Assembly: GCA_001724245.1 (NCBI GenBank) | Contig: MEDX01000103.1 | Location: 1-28,824 of the forward strand | Length of the DNA: 28,824 nt | Origin: Fonticula-like sp. SCN 57-25 | Lineage: Eukaryota; Nucleariida; Rotosphaerida | Reading direction: 5' to 3' | In this document: positions 9,724-17,066 of the stretch, piece after piece | Position numbering within the stretch: the first letter of the stretch is position 1 | Layout of the letters: every line of letters starts with the position of its first letter | Program-made: the position numbers and the translations under genes | Notes under the pieces: generated by a model | The model's database searches: none | What the model was told of the DNA's origin: nothing | The model's input: the letters and a program-made list of their open reading frames with translations, nothing else

Positions 9724-10957
9724 CTACTTGTCCGAAGGAATGAGCTTCTTGCGCTTGGCGAGGCAGCTCGCGCAGAACCACTTTCCCTTTGGCGGCGTCG
9801 TGAGGCCCACGCACGAGTAGTGGAACCACTCAAACGGACACTGCCTTGTGTAAGCAAACTGCAAACCGGCTTTCATATTGCAAGCGTACCAGATTATTGT
9901 CGCAGGCGACCATTTCGCCGAATGACACCTGCTGGCAGATACAGTACAGCGGCTCGCTGGGATCGATCGGTGCATCCGCCGTCTCCTCGACTTCGGTCTG
10001 CTTGCGCTTGCGGCCGGGCGTGCCGCCCTTGTCGCCCGCGGCGGAAAGCGAGCCGGACATGGAAGAGGAAAGGGGGGGCGGCGTGCTTACCGAGGAATCG
10101 ACTCCGGATTTGCGCTCTGGAACAGATGTCAGCATCAGAGCAGAAATGTGACATGAAACAGAAAAAAAAGCACAAAAATAGCCACAAAAGATGCAAATAA
10201 ACACAGCAAAAACAACATTCAAATATCAACAATGCGTACTTTGTAGCTTTTTGTCGATCGCCGCCTGCGCCTCTGCCGAAATGCCTGTGATCCAGCACTG
10301 TGTCAGCACAGCTTTCCTCGATTCCATTGCCCCCGCCCGACACGTACCCTTTTCCCTGAGCTTCTCCTCCTCCATCTCCTGCTCCAACCGCCGGATGTCC
10401 ACCTCGAGCCGCTTGCATTGCCGATCAATCTGCACCAAAATGATCAGCGAATCGAATAGACAATAAGTATACGATACGGCATCAGATAAACTCGAATAAC
10501 GTCACGATACGAAATATACTGTAATGACGCCACAATATATACATGAAATGCGGTGACGTACACTGTCAAAGGCGGCGACGCCGAGGTCGATCTTTTGGTT
10601 TATGAGATCCAGTGCTCGTACATAGTCTGCCTTTATGCTGGGCGGGTTCAGCTCGGCATCCTCGAATTTCGGGTTCTTGCGCTCGGCGCGAAAGTACTGC
10701 GACTGGCGGCGCAGTGTGGACGCCTTTGATTCTGTGCGGCCGGCGAGGATTAGACGCGCAGAGCGGCATGATCACGAAAGTGACGCACCCTGAAAGGCGA
10801 TATCCTTGTCGCGCATGTCCAGCATGCGCTCCCGCAGCTCCGCGGGCATGTGATCAATGCCTGTAAACGCGCAGATTTGTTAAAGACACAGACGGTTTTT
10901 GAGCACAAAGGAGCGCGCGCAACTGGTCACAAAGTCCTCGAGAAAGATCTTTGCCAT
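9724..10957 (-). CDS. ING: ING-family PHD-finger histone reader
   Basis: Seven exons on the minus strand: 10957-10924, 10860-10789, 10731-10562, 10429-10348, 10284-10240, 10116-9890 and 9840-9724. All phases fit and give 248 aa, close to ING4/ING5. The N-terminus ([19 protein letters not shown]) and the helical region KASTLRR to IDRQCKRLE are the ING coiled-coil dimer. A basic K/R stretch (GRKRKQTE) follows. The C-terminal C4HC3 PHD finger begins [18 protein letters not shown] and continues CPFEWFH..CVGL and WFCASC, with the aromatic/acidic features of H3K4me3 readers. ING proteins tether histone acetyltransferase or deacetylase complexes in the nucleus. The last intron splits the PHD finger after NNL. 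A GTAAGC inside exon 6 (10090-10085) is apparently not used as a donor. The start lies 132 bp from the divergent COMMD8 start. Confidence 0.92.
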
Positions 10958-11089
10958 GGCGACGGTGACAGCAGCTCAGCTCGATCCGAAATTACTTGCG
11001 TGAGACGATTCAGAAATAGTGTTATCGATCAGAAATCGTCTCATCGCGATAGTTTCGCCTTTTTGCTCGCGTTTGTTTTCGCAGCGGCC
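10958..11089. promoter_or_regulatory. ING/COMMD8 bidirectional promoter region
   Basis: The 132 bp between the divergent ATGs must hold both promoters. I see no CCAAT or CACGTG box. An ATCGCGAT palindrome lies near 11043-11050. The role is inferred from position only. Confidence 0.35.
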
Positions 11090-11746
11090 ATGTCGGCGGC
11101 GGGCGCGGTTTCCCCGGTGGATCTCTCTGCGTTTGATCGCTTTATTGAGTCAAATGCTGCCGAGCAGGTTCGTCCGCTTCTCCTTTACCTCTTCTCTGTT
11201 CTCACTCGCCGCGCTGTCCTGTAGTTTTGCCACGACATTGTGAATAAGCATTGCGGGTCGTCCTGGTCCGGGCTGGGCCCGTACGCGCGCATCCTCCCTG
11301 CCTCGCAGCTGAAGCAATTTGTGGACGACTTTGAGTCTCTTTTGCGCACGCTCTCTGGCCTTGCTCTCTCCTCGCCGTCCGCCTCCTCTGCGGCCGACAT
11401 TTCTGCTGCCATTTCCACGCATGCGACGCTCCCGGCCGAGGCCGTCCCCGTCATCAGCCAGGTGGTCGCCGCGCGCAAACCTGAATTGCAGATTGCAGCG
11501 CTCGAGTCGGTGTCGCGGATATCCGGGTCGCCGCAGCTCGTCGACTTTGACTGGAAGGTGCAGCTGGCGGTGTCGAGCAGCAAAAAGGCCGTGATCAACA
11601 CGCCGCTCCTCATGCTCACGCTCTGGGTGAGGGATGCCCAGGGGACGCGGTCATCGATCGAGGTCGAGATGGGGCTTGAGCAGCTCGATGACATTATCGC
11701 CACGCTCGACAAGATCAACAAGGCCAGGATCGAGCTCAAGGTTTAA
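11090..11746 (+). CDS. COMMD8: COMM domain-containing protein 8
   Basis: Two exons, 11090-11167 and 11225-11746, give 199 aa; the 57-nt intron (GTTCGT donor) is phase 0. The C-terminal COMM domain reads PQLVDFDWKVQLAVSS, then TPLLMLTL.V and a final amphipathic helix, closely following human COMMD8 (QLQDFDWQVKLALSS, MPLLSLHLDV). The N-terminal helical domain also matches: FCHDIVNKHCG corresponds to LLHKIIDGICG. COMMD proteins assemble into a hetero-decameric ring with CCDC22 and CCDC93 (Commander complex) that recycles endosomal cargo through retriever. Presence of COMMD8 suggests the organism keeps this complex. It is divergent from the ING gene. The ATG at 11090 follows a pyrimidine-rich tract. 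Confidence 0.85.
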
Positions 11747-12079
11747 AGATCGTCCGGGCAGCACATGTACAGAAACGCAATAGATTCCGTGTTGAGCACC
11801 GAGCCAATACATTAAAGTATGTTATTCGACAAAATTGTCATTCTTGAAGTGTCATATTTGACAGTGCCATATTGGATAAAAGAGGCCATTTATTCAATAT
11901 TGCCTCATTGAAACGTCACTATTGATGCACAATTCTTACTGTTCGACCCAGTGTCAATCTCAATTTAAGATGCGGAAATAGCACAGGGTGATAGTCATTA
12001 TTTGCTCAAATGAAAGATGAACTGTACAAGAGAGGAAAAACAATAAAGAAAACCGAAAAAATTGCCGCCTTTTCCGCGT
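11747..12079. other. Convergent 3' intergenic region, COMMD8 / DENR
   Basis: A 333-bp AT-rich stretch with no supported gene. It should contain both poly(A) sites. A run of short degenerate echoes (for example 'gtcat.tt', 'gcca.att') lies around 11830-11930 but no clear repeat unit. Confidence 0.4.
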
Positions 12080-12753
12080 CTACTTTTCAATGTACTCAAA
12101 GTCGTCCTCGGTGATGTTGGGCCAGTTTGCCATGATCACGGGCGCCACGTCGTACGACACGTCTCCCTGAATGAGAATCTCCAAAACCTGCGACGGGTTC
12201 TTGTGCGTCGTGCATCCGCACGCAAACTTTGACGAAAACAGCTTGGACGCCTTCTTGAGATCGACGTCGTACCGCTCGAGGCCGCTCACCGTCGTGACGT
12301 TCCGGCCCGCCCGCCGCAGCATCGTCACGATAATGGCGTTCTTTTTGCTCTTCTTGTCCTTCTTCTTGTTACTCTTCTTGCTATCATCCTCAGCAGGAGC
12401 ACCCGACGAAGAAGCCTCAGCAGCGGCATCGGTCGGCGCGGCAGAGGACGATGCGCCGTCAAGCGACACAGCGGCGAGATGGCCCTCGACTAGAAAGAAA
12501 AGAGGTAAGAATGACATATGCAGGAGAAGCGGCTTCCACCCCCTGTCGACAAAAAAGGCCATCGAACGCACCATTGTAGTCGGGATGGTTGGCCGTCCAC
12601 CACGCGTTGCACTCCTCAACGCGACCGCCGAAATCGCAAAACTCGCGCGGCATCGTGCATACTAAGCGATTAAAGTACATCGCGCGGTGAGCAAGCGCGC
12701 AGTACGAGCGCGGCGCGCGCACCTCCGCAGTAGAGAACCTCCTGGGCCGGCAT
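12080..12753 (-). CDS. DENR: Density-regulated protein (DENR), ribosome recycling and reinitiation factor
   Basis: Three exons, 12753-12723, 12661-12572 and 12489-12080, give 176 aa; both introns are phase 1. The N-terminal zinc-binding segment is rebuilt by splicing: EVLYCGVCTMPREFC then EECNAWW, matching DENR's YCG.C..P.EYC...C..W. An Ala/Ser and Lys-rich linker follows. The SUI1 domain spans about residues 98-170, with RAGRNVTTVSGLERYDVDL, KLFSSKFACG and IQGDVSYDV, ending in the usual acidic tail. DENR pairs with MCT-1 on the 40S subunit to eject deacylated tRNA and allow reinitiation downstream of uORFs. It is divergent from MRPL15, 105 bp apart. Confidence 0.93.
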
Positions 12754-12858
12754 GGTGTCCCTTTCCCGTGCTCGTCGACGGCGGACAAGATTGTGCAAAC
12801 TGCCGCCATATTGCGCGGATCACGTGGCCGTGATTCCACGCTTTTTCCACTCGGCATC
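12754..12858. promoter_or_regulatory. DENR/MRPL15 bidirectional promoter with CACGTG and YY1-like site
   Basis: Within the 105 bp between divergent ATGs lies CACGTG at 12821-12826 (context ATCACGTGG). Just before it, GCCGCCATATTG at about 12802-12813 reads as AATATGGCGGC on the minus strand, the YY1/PHO-type core. Sequence is seen; function is inferred. Confidence 0.45.
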
Positions 12859-13804
12859 ATGGAGGCGATGCTGCGCGCCGTTCGGCCGCTGAGCGCGCCT
12901 CGGTGCGTGCTCTTTCTTCGCTCTAAATTGTGTTTCTGACGTCTTTTTAGCGTGCTTTTGAGCGCCCGCTTCAAGGCGACGCTTGTCGCGTCTGCCCGTA
13001 GCATCCGCCTGAACACGCTGCAGGACAATCCCGGCACGCGGCGCCCTCGGATCCGCGTCGGTCGCGGTCCCGCGAGCGGCAAGGGCAAGACGTCCGGCCG
13101 CGGTCACGGCGGTCAGAAGGCGCGCGCGGGTAACACAAAGCCGCGCCTTGGCTTTGAGGGTGGTCAGACGCCGCTTTTCGTCCGCATCCCCAAGCGCGGT
13201 TTCGCCAACGCAGAGTTTACGCGCACGTTTACGCCGCTCAATCTCGCCAGGCTCCAGCACTGGATCAATGAGAAGCGCATCGACGCGTCAAAGCCTATCA
13301 ACATGAAGACGCTGATCGACAGCGGGTGCGTCACCGAGATCAACGACGGCATCAAGATCCTCGGAGACGGTAGCGAGCTCTTCACCGCAAAGATCAACAT
13401 TGAGATCAGCAAGGCGTCCGCGAGGGCAATCTCGCGCATCGAGGAACTCGGCGGCAGCGTCACGTACGCAAGTGTTGCTTGGCATTATTCGTTGCCTTTC
13501 AGTGTATTTTTGTGTTCTTTTGGTGTGTGTACTGTGCGTTTCGTGTTTGCTTAGTATGTTTGAGTGTCTTCCATGTTCAAGTTCCTTTGCGTTTTTTTTT
13601 GCTTTTGTCTCTTTTTTCTTTTTCTTTGACTCACAAACTCCGCTTTTCGACAGTGCCATGTATTACAATAGGCTTGGTCTGCGTGCTCTCCTGCATCCCG
13701 AAAAGTTTACGACATTGCCAAAGCATGCGGCCCCCATCAAGGCCAAGGATATCGCGTTCTACTCAAAGGCGGAGAACCGCGGGTACCTCGCAAAGGCCGA
13801 GTAA
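12859..13804 (+). CDS. MRPL15: Mitochondrial large-subunit ribosomal protein uL15m
   Basis: Three exons, 12859-12902, 12951-13463 and 13654-13804, give 235 aa; both introns are phase 2. The Arg-rich N-terminus, MEAMLRAVRPLSAPR plus SARFKATLVASAR, is a mitochondrial presequence. The uL15 hallmark follows: NTLQDNPGTRRPRIRVGRGPAS, then GKGKTSGRGHGGQKARAG, which contacts 23S-type rRNA. Next come GFEGGQTPLF.RIPKRGF and the C-terminal GG.VT..YYN.LGLRALL.PEKF. The second intron interrupts this last motif within the VT codon pair, and homology confirms the join. The 190-nt second intron has long T runs. It is divergent from DENR, so cytosolic and mitochondrial translation genes share a promoter region. 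Confidence 0.95.
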
Positions 13805-14067
13805 AAAGACAGTTTTATGTTGTACAGAATACACAATTCATTATGGATACGAAAACAGACTGACATTTGATGCAACCGTCCAAAAGTATGACGCAAGGCA
13901 TACAGGAAAAGATGTGTGTTTGCCAATATGCTTGACAAGGTGCATTCATAAAACAATCGTGTGTTTTATGCACTTTTGCGTACTATTGTGCGCTCAGATA
14001 ATGATATCTGCACTGCTTCCTCTGCTTTTACACATAATCCGTCGACTGGTGGCTTTATCAACTTGTG
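13805..14067. other. MRPL15–PCIF1 intergenic region
   Basis: 263 bp, AT-rich, holding the MRPL15 3'UTR and the PCIF1 promoter. No CCAAT, CACGTG or repeat module is visible. Confidence 0.4.
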
Positions 14068-15216
14068 ATGACCGATGGCGGCGCGCGGGTATGGCGCGAG
14101 ACGCGCCGCCTCTCCTCAATGAAACGTCTCTTTTCCTTCTTTGAGCTCCTCTGCGACGATCTGCACGTTGACCTAAAGTCCGTCTCTGTGACGTTTGCGA
14201 GCTGGCACTTTCGCGCGCTCCTCGCCGACCGGCCGCAGGGATCAGACCCGCTGATCCCTGCGTCATCGTCGGCCGACCCCCTCTTAGCGGACGAGCTGTG
14301 CGCGGCAGGCGCGCCCTCTCTCGACGACGCTCTCAAGGCCGCTGGCGACCTTGCGGAGCGCTCCGCGCGTCTGCACGCCGACCTGCAAGCCGAGCGCGCG
14401 CCTGGGGATCTCCTGCCTGTAGATGTTGATCTCGAGTCGCACACAATGATGTCCGTCTCATGCGGCGACGTCTCTTTTCCGCTTTCGCGCTCTCGCTACG
14501 AGACGCTTCTTGCCGCGCACACTGGAGGCTCTGACTCTTTTAATGACAACCTTTTCTGCATGCTGTGCCGATACGCTTCGCTGTTCTCGCCCGGAATGCA
14601 GGGCGCGATCCCACCTCCCGTTTTTGACACGCTCAGGCGGCATTTCCCGATCGCGCACGAGCTCTTTGCCTCTCCTCTCAATTCTGCGCAGCCGACGTTC
14701 TGTAGTCTGTTTCCCGACACGGACGCAGTCTTTGGGAGCATTGGTTCCTTTTTTGAGGCCGATCTGTCGTCCGGCATGCATCAGGCCAACCCGCCCTTTG
14801 TCGAATCGCTCATGTCGGCCATGGTCGATCGGATGCAAGATGCGCTTTCGCGAGCGGAAAAGACGCGTCCGCTCGGTTTTGTCGTGTTTCTCCCTGCGTT
14901 TGACGGCAACGGGAAGGAGTGCGCGCTATCGCGGATCTGCAAGAGCGCCTTCTTTAGGCGGAGAGTGTGGGTGGAGCGCGGGATGCACGAGTACTTTGTC
15001 GGGGATCAGCACGCCACGCGGTCGCAGACCAGGAGGTTTGTGCGCGCGGGCTTTCACACGTGCGTCGTGGTGCTGCAGACGAGCGAGGCGGCGGCAGCGT
15101 GGCCCGTGAAAGACTCGTTTGACGCCGACGTGATGGACGCGTTTAGGCCGACCTCGGATGCGAACGCCCTGTCAAGAAAGCGACGTATATCAGATGAACT
15201 AGAAGAGAACGAGTGA
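14068..15216 (+). CDS. PCIF1: PCIF1/CAPAM-like mRNA cap adenosine N6-methyltransferase core
   Basis: Single exon, 382 aa. The C-terminal half carries the PCIF1 core: SPLNS......C.LFPDTDAVFGSIGSFF, where human PCIF1 has FPDTDGYFGSRG. The catalytic NPPF is at residues 241-244, in ANPPFVESLM.AMV, corresponding to human ANPPFCEELMDAMV. A PLGFVVFLPAF strand and the EYF.G.QH segment follow. In animals PCIF1 methylates N6 of cap-adjacent 2'-O-methyladenosine to make m6Am, binding the Pol II CTD through an N-terminal WW domain. Here the WW domain is absent and the protein is about half the human length (704 aa), so recruitment to Pol II must differ. The N-terminal 120 residues are helical. The basic RKRRIS at the end may be a nuclear signal. 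ATG at 14068. Confidence 0.85.
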   Translation: MTDGGARVWRETRRLSSMKRLFSFFELLCDDLHVDLKSVSVTFASWHFRALLADRPQGSDPLIPASSSADPLLADELCAAGAPSLDDALKAAGDLAERSARLHADLQAERAPGDLLPVDVDLESHTMMSVSCGDVSFPLSRSRYETLLAAHTGGSDSFNDNLFCMLCRYASLFSPGMQGAIPPPVFDTLRRHFPIAHELFASPLNSAQPTFCSLFPDTDAVFGSIGSFFEADLSSGMHQANPPFVESLMSAMVDRMQDALSRAEKTRPLGFVVFLPAFDGNGKECALSRICKSAFFRRRVWVERGMHEYFVGDQHATRSQTRRFVRAGFHTCVVVLQTSEAAAAWPVKDSFDADVMDAFRPTSDANALSRKRRISDELEENE

Positions 15217-15681
15217 TGCCAATTTGATGTATAATAGTATTGTAACAATAGACACTGATTTCACACTGCTTTGAAGAACAATGCAACGTCTTGCATTCTA
15301 GTTTCTCTGTTCGTTTTGAAGGACAACGTTTCAATGATACCCATGAATGCAAACACTCTGAGGCCTGGACGAACGGCAAAGTTGTGTCGCCCCATAAACC
15401 CACTGTAACAGCAACCATAAAGACTCAAATTTGGGCAATAATAAGGGCGAGAAATTGTCGATCGCATGCGATTCAGGCACTTTCCTTTTTGGATTCGAAG
15501 GCGCAGTTCGATTGCAGATCCAAAATTCTCGATTGATTCCCTCGCCCAAATGGGAGCACAGATAGTTGCGTTAGCCTATTAGAATCACGATAATGTGGCC
15601 CCTAGATAGTAACGAGGAGCTCCTGTGCCCCTGCGCGTGCTTTTTCTTTCCTTTCTTTCATGAACACTCTTGCTCGCAAGA
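15217..15681. other. PCIF1–membrane-protein intergenic region
   Basis: 465 bp with no supported coding region; small open frames on both strands lack coding features. I looked for a tRNA (for example around 15470-15520, where TTCGA-like cores occur) but found no cloverleaf. It probably holds a 3'UTR and a promoter. Confidence 0.4.
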
Positions 15682-16341
15682 ATGGCTGCGAGGCCTCTGC
15701 TGTTTCTCGCGGTGGTGATGGGCGCATTGGCGCAACCGAATGACCCCTTGTTTGCTCTCGATGCTGCAGCAGGAAACGATGCGGTTCCGTCACCGACTTC
15801 GTTCCCATTCGCGCTTCCTCGGACTGTCGCCATTAACGAGTGTACCCTGACCAGCGATCGCTGGGTTGCTCGGGAAGTTCGAAGCTACGCTGCCGACGCG
15901 TCCGTGACCCTGGACCACGCGCTCACGTTTGACGAGAGTGGCGTGATGTGGCTCAGCACGACTGCGACTTCACAACCAGAAAAGCTCTGCCCTTCCAACA
16001 CTGCCCGGTGGGAGGGCCATTTTACCGACGCAGGCGGCATCGCACACTATGACTTGAGGACATGTACCCTGAACAAGGCGGGCTGCCTGAATTGCTTTCA
16101 GGGGTCCGGTTCGGCCAACTATTCTTTTGCGGACGAATGCTGGGCCCTGACGGTAACTGGCTTACTGCCGACTACGCTTACGCTTGAAAAGCATCAACTT
16201 CTTTCTCCTGCCCTTGTTGCCGCTTGTGTCGGAGGCACGCTTCTTCTCGCGATCTTTGGGACCTACTGTGCCTCTAGCAAGCTGAGGGCCCGAATCAGGA
16301 CAGACGCAGATCGAAGTGACAGTAGCTTGGAGCTCATCTAG
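15682..16341 (+). CDS. Orphan type I single-pass membrane protein
   Basis: Single exon, 219 aa, ATG at 15682. An N-terminal signal peptide (RPLLFLAVVMGALA, likely cleaved near residue 18) leads into an extracellular or lumenal domain of about 150 residues. That domain has six or more cysteines, including the close group C.LNKAGCLNC and a later EC, suggesting disulfides, and a potential N-glycosylation site (NYS). A transmembrane helix (LVAACVGGTLLLAIFGTYC, about residues 174-196) precedes a short basic-then-acidic cytoplasmic tail ending LELI, which could be a sorting signal. I recognise no family. Decayed copies of the sequence around its stop codon follow downstream. Confidence 0.6.
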   Translation: MAARPLLFLAVVMGALAQPNDPLFALDAAAGNDAVPSPTSFPFALPRTVAINECTLTSDRWVAREVRSYAADASVTLDHALTFDESGVMWLSTTATSQPEKLCPSNTARWEGHFTDAGGIAHYDLRTCTLNKAGCLNCFQGSGSANYSFADECWALTVTGLLPTTLTLEKHQLLSPALVAACVGGTLLLAIFGTYCASSKLRARIRTDADRSDSSLELI

Positions 16342-16660
16342 TCGTGTTTCCTAATTGCCATGTCATCTTGCGGCAAATCGGGCTCTTTGTTTGCTGAGGT
16401 TTTAATTCAAGGCACATTCAGGGCGAATTGGTACAAATATGGAGCTCGTCTAGTTATTCTGGATGTTTTCGAGTGCCACGTCACCATGCGATAAATCGGG
16501 ATTTTGGCTCGCCGAGTGCCCAATTCAAGAGCAAAGTGAGTGTAGTATAGGGCTTATCTATTTCTGCCTGTTTTCTGGTTGTCGCGCCAACTTGCAGCGA
16601 CAGTGACCAATGCTGTGTGTTTTATTTGAGCCTTTTGCGACTTCGTGTACATCATTCTTG
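16329..16660 (+). repeat. Three decayed tandem copies of a ~110-bp unit
   Basis: GGAGCTCATCTAG at the stop codon (16329-16341) recurs as GGAGCTCGTCTAG at 16441-16453 and, weaker, as AGGGCTTATCTA at 16549-16560, spaced 112 and 108 bp. The sequence after each also aligns: GCCATGTCATCTTGCGG against GCCACGTCACCATGCGA, AAATCGGG in units 1 and 2, and TGTTTTC plus GCGA in units 2 and 3. The unit starts inside the last codons of the membrane-protein gene. Confidence 0.55.
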
Positions 16661-17066
16661 TTGTTGTTGTTTTTTATGTTTGAAAGCTGTGAAATAGTAA
16701 ACAAATGCCCAACTCCCGTAACTGTCCGCGAGTGGAACACCCTGCGTTCAACTGCAGCAAGCGTTGCATAATTGTCTTTATCTAGGTCGTCGTGATGCTG
16801 TCGGGCAGGCACTACAAGCCCAAAAAGGAGATTTTCATTCCGAATTTGGAGTCGGGGCTGCCTAAAGAGGAGATAGCGCAACTCTCGATCTCCTTTTCCC
16901 GCCAAAACAAACCGACCAAAACGGACCGAAACGGACGCTGACCGACACCATTCCACCGGTTCACGAACAGGCGTCTCCTGCCGCGCCGCAGGCGATCCTG
17001 CAGCCTCTCCCTTGTCCTTTTCTCCGCCGCGCCTCTGGTTCGCCGTCGATTAAATAGGGATTGGCC
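16342..17066. other. Long intergenic region upstream of the FtsX-type permease gene
   Basis: 725 bp. The left part holds the decayed tandem repeats. The right part holds the E2F-like and 10-bp repeat module. Between them, 16797-16938 is open on the plus strand after a possible TATCTAG acceptor and encodes MLSGRHYKPKKEIFIPN plus about 30 more residues. It might be an exon of an unrecognised small gene, but I could not find a convincing partner exon. Confidence 0.3.
16894..16946. promoter_or_regulatory. E2F-like site abutting four phased 10-bp repeats
   Basis: TTTTCCCGCCAAAA (16894-16907) resembles the E2F consensus. Directly after it, four 10-mers end in GAC at 16916, 16926, 16936 and 16946: acaaaCCGAC, caaaaCGGAC, cgaaaCGGAC, gctgaCCGAC. 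They lie about 120-160 bp before the permease ATG. A closely related array stands upstream of the STMP1-like gene. Regulatory role is inferred. Confidence 0.5.

Noticed and set aside
10085-10090. GTAAGC (minus strand) as an intron donor in the ING gene
   Set aside because: The exon reads through without a stop and in the right frame into the PHD finger. No acceptor gives a better product, and no other intron here uses A at +4.
15470-15530. Possible tRNA from TTCGA-like cores
   Set aside because: No acceptor stem or D-arm could be paired around the candidate T-loop.
16558-16956. 132-aa minus-strand open frame
   Set aside because: It crosses the tandem repeats, an Asn-rich low-complexity run and the promoter array, with no domain and atypical composition.
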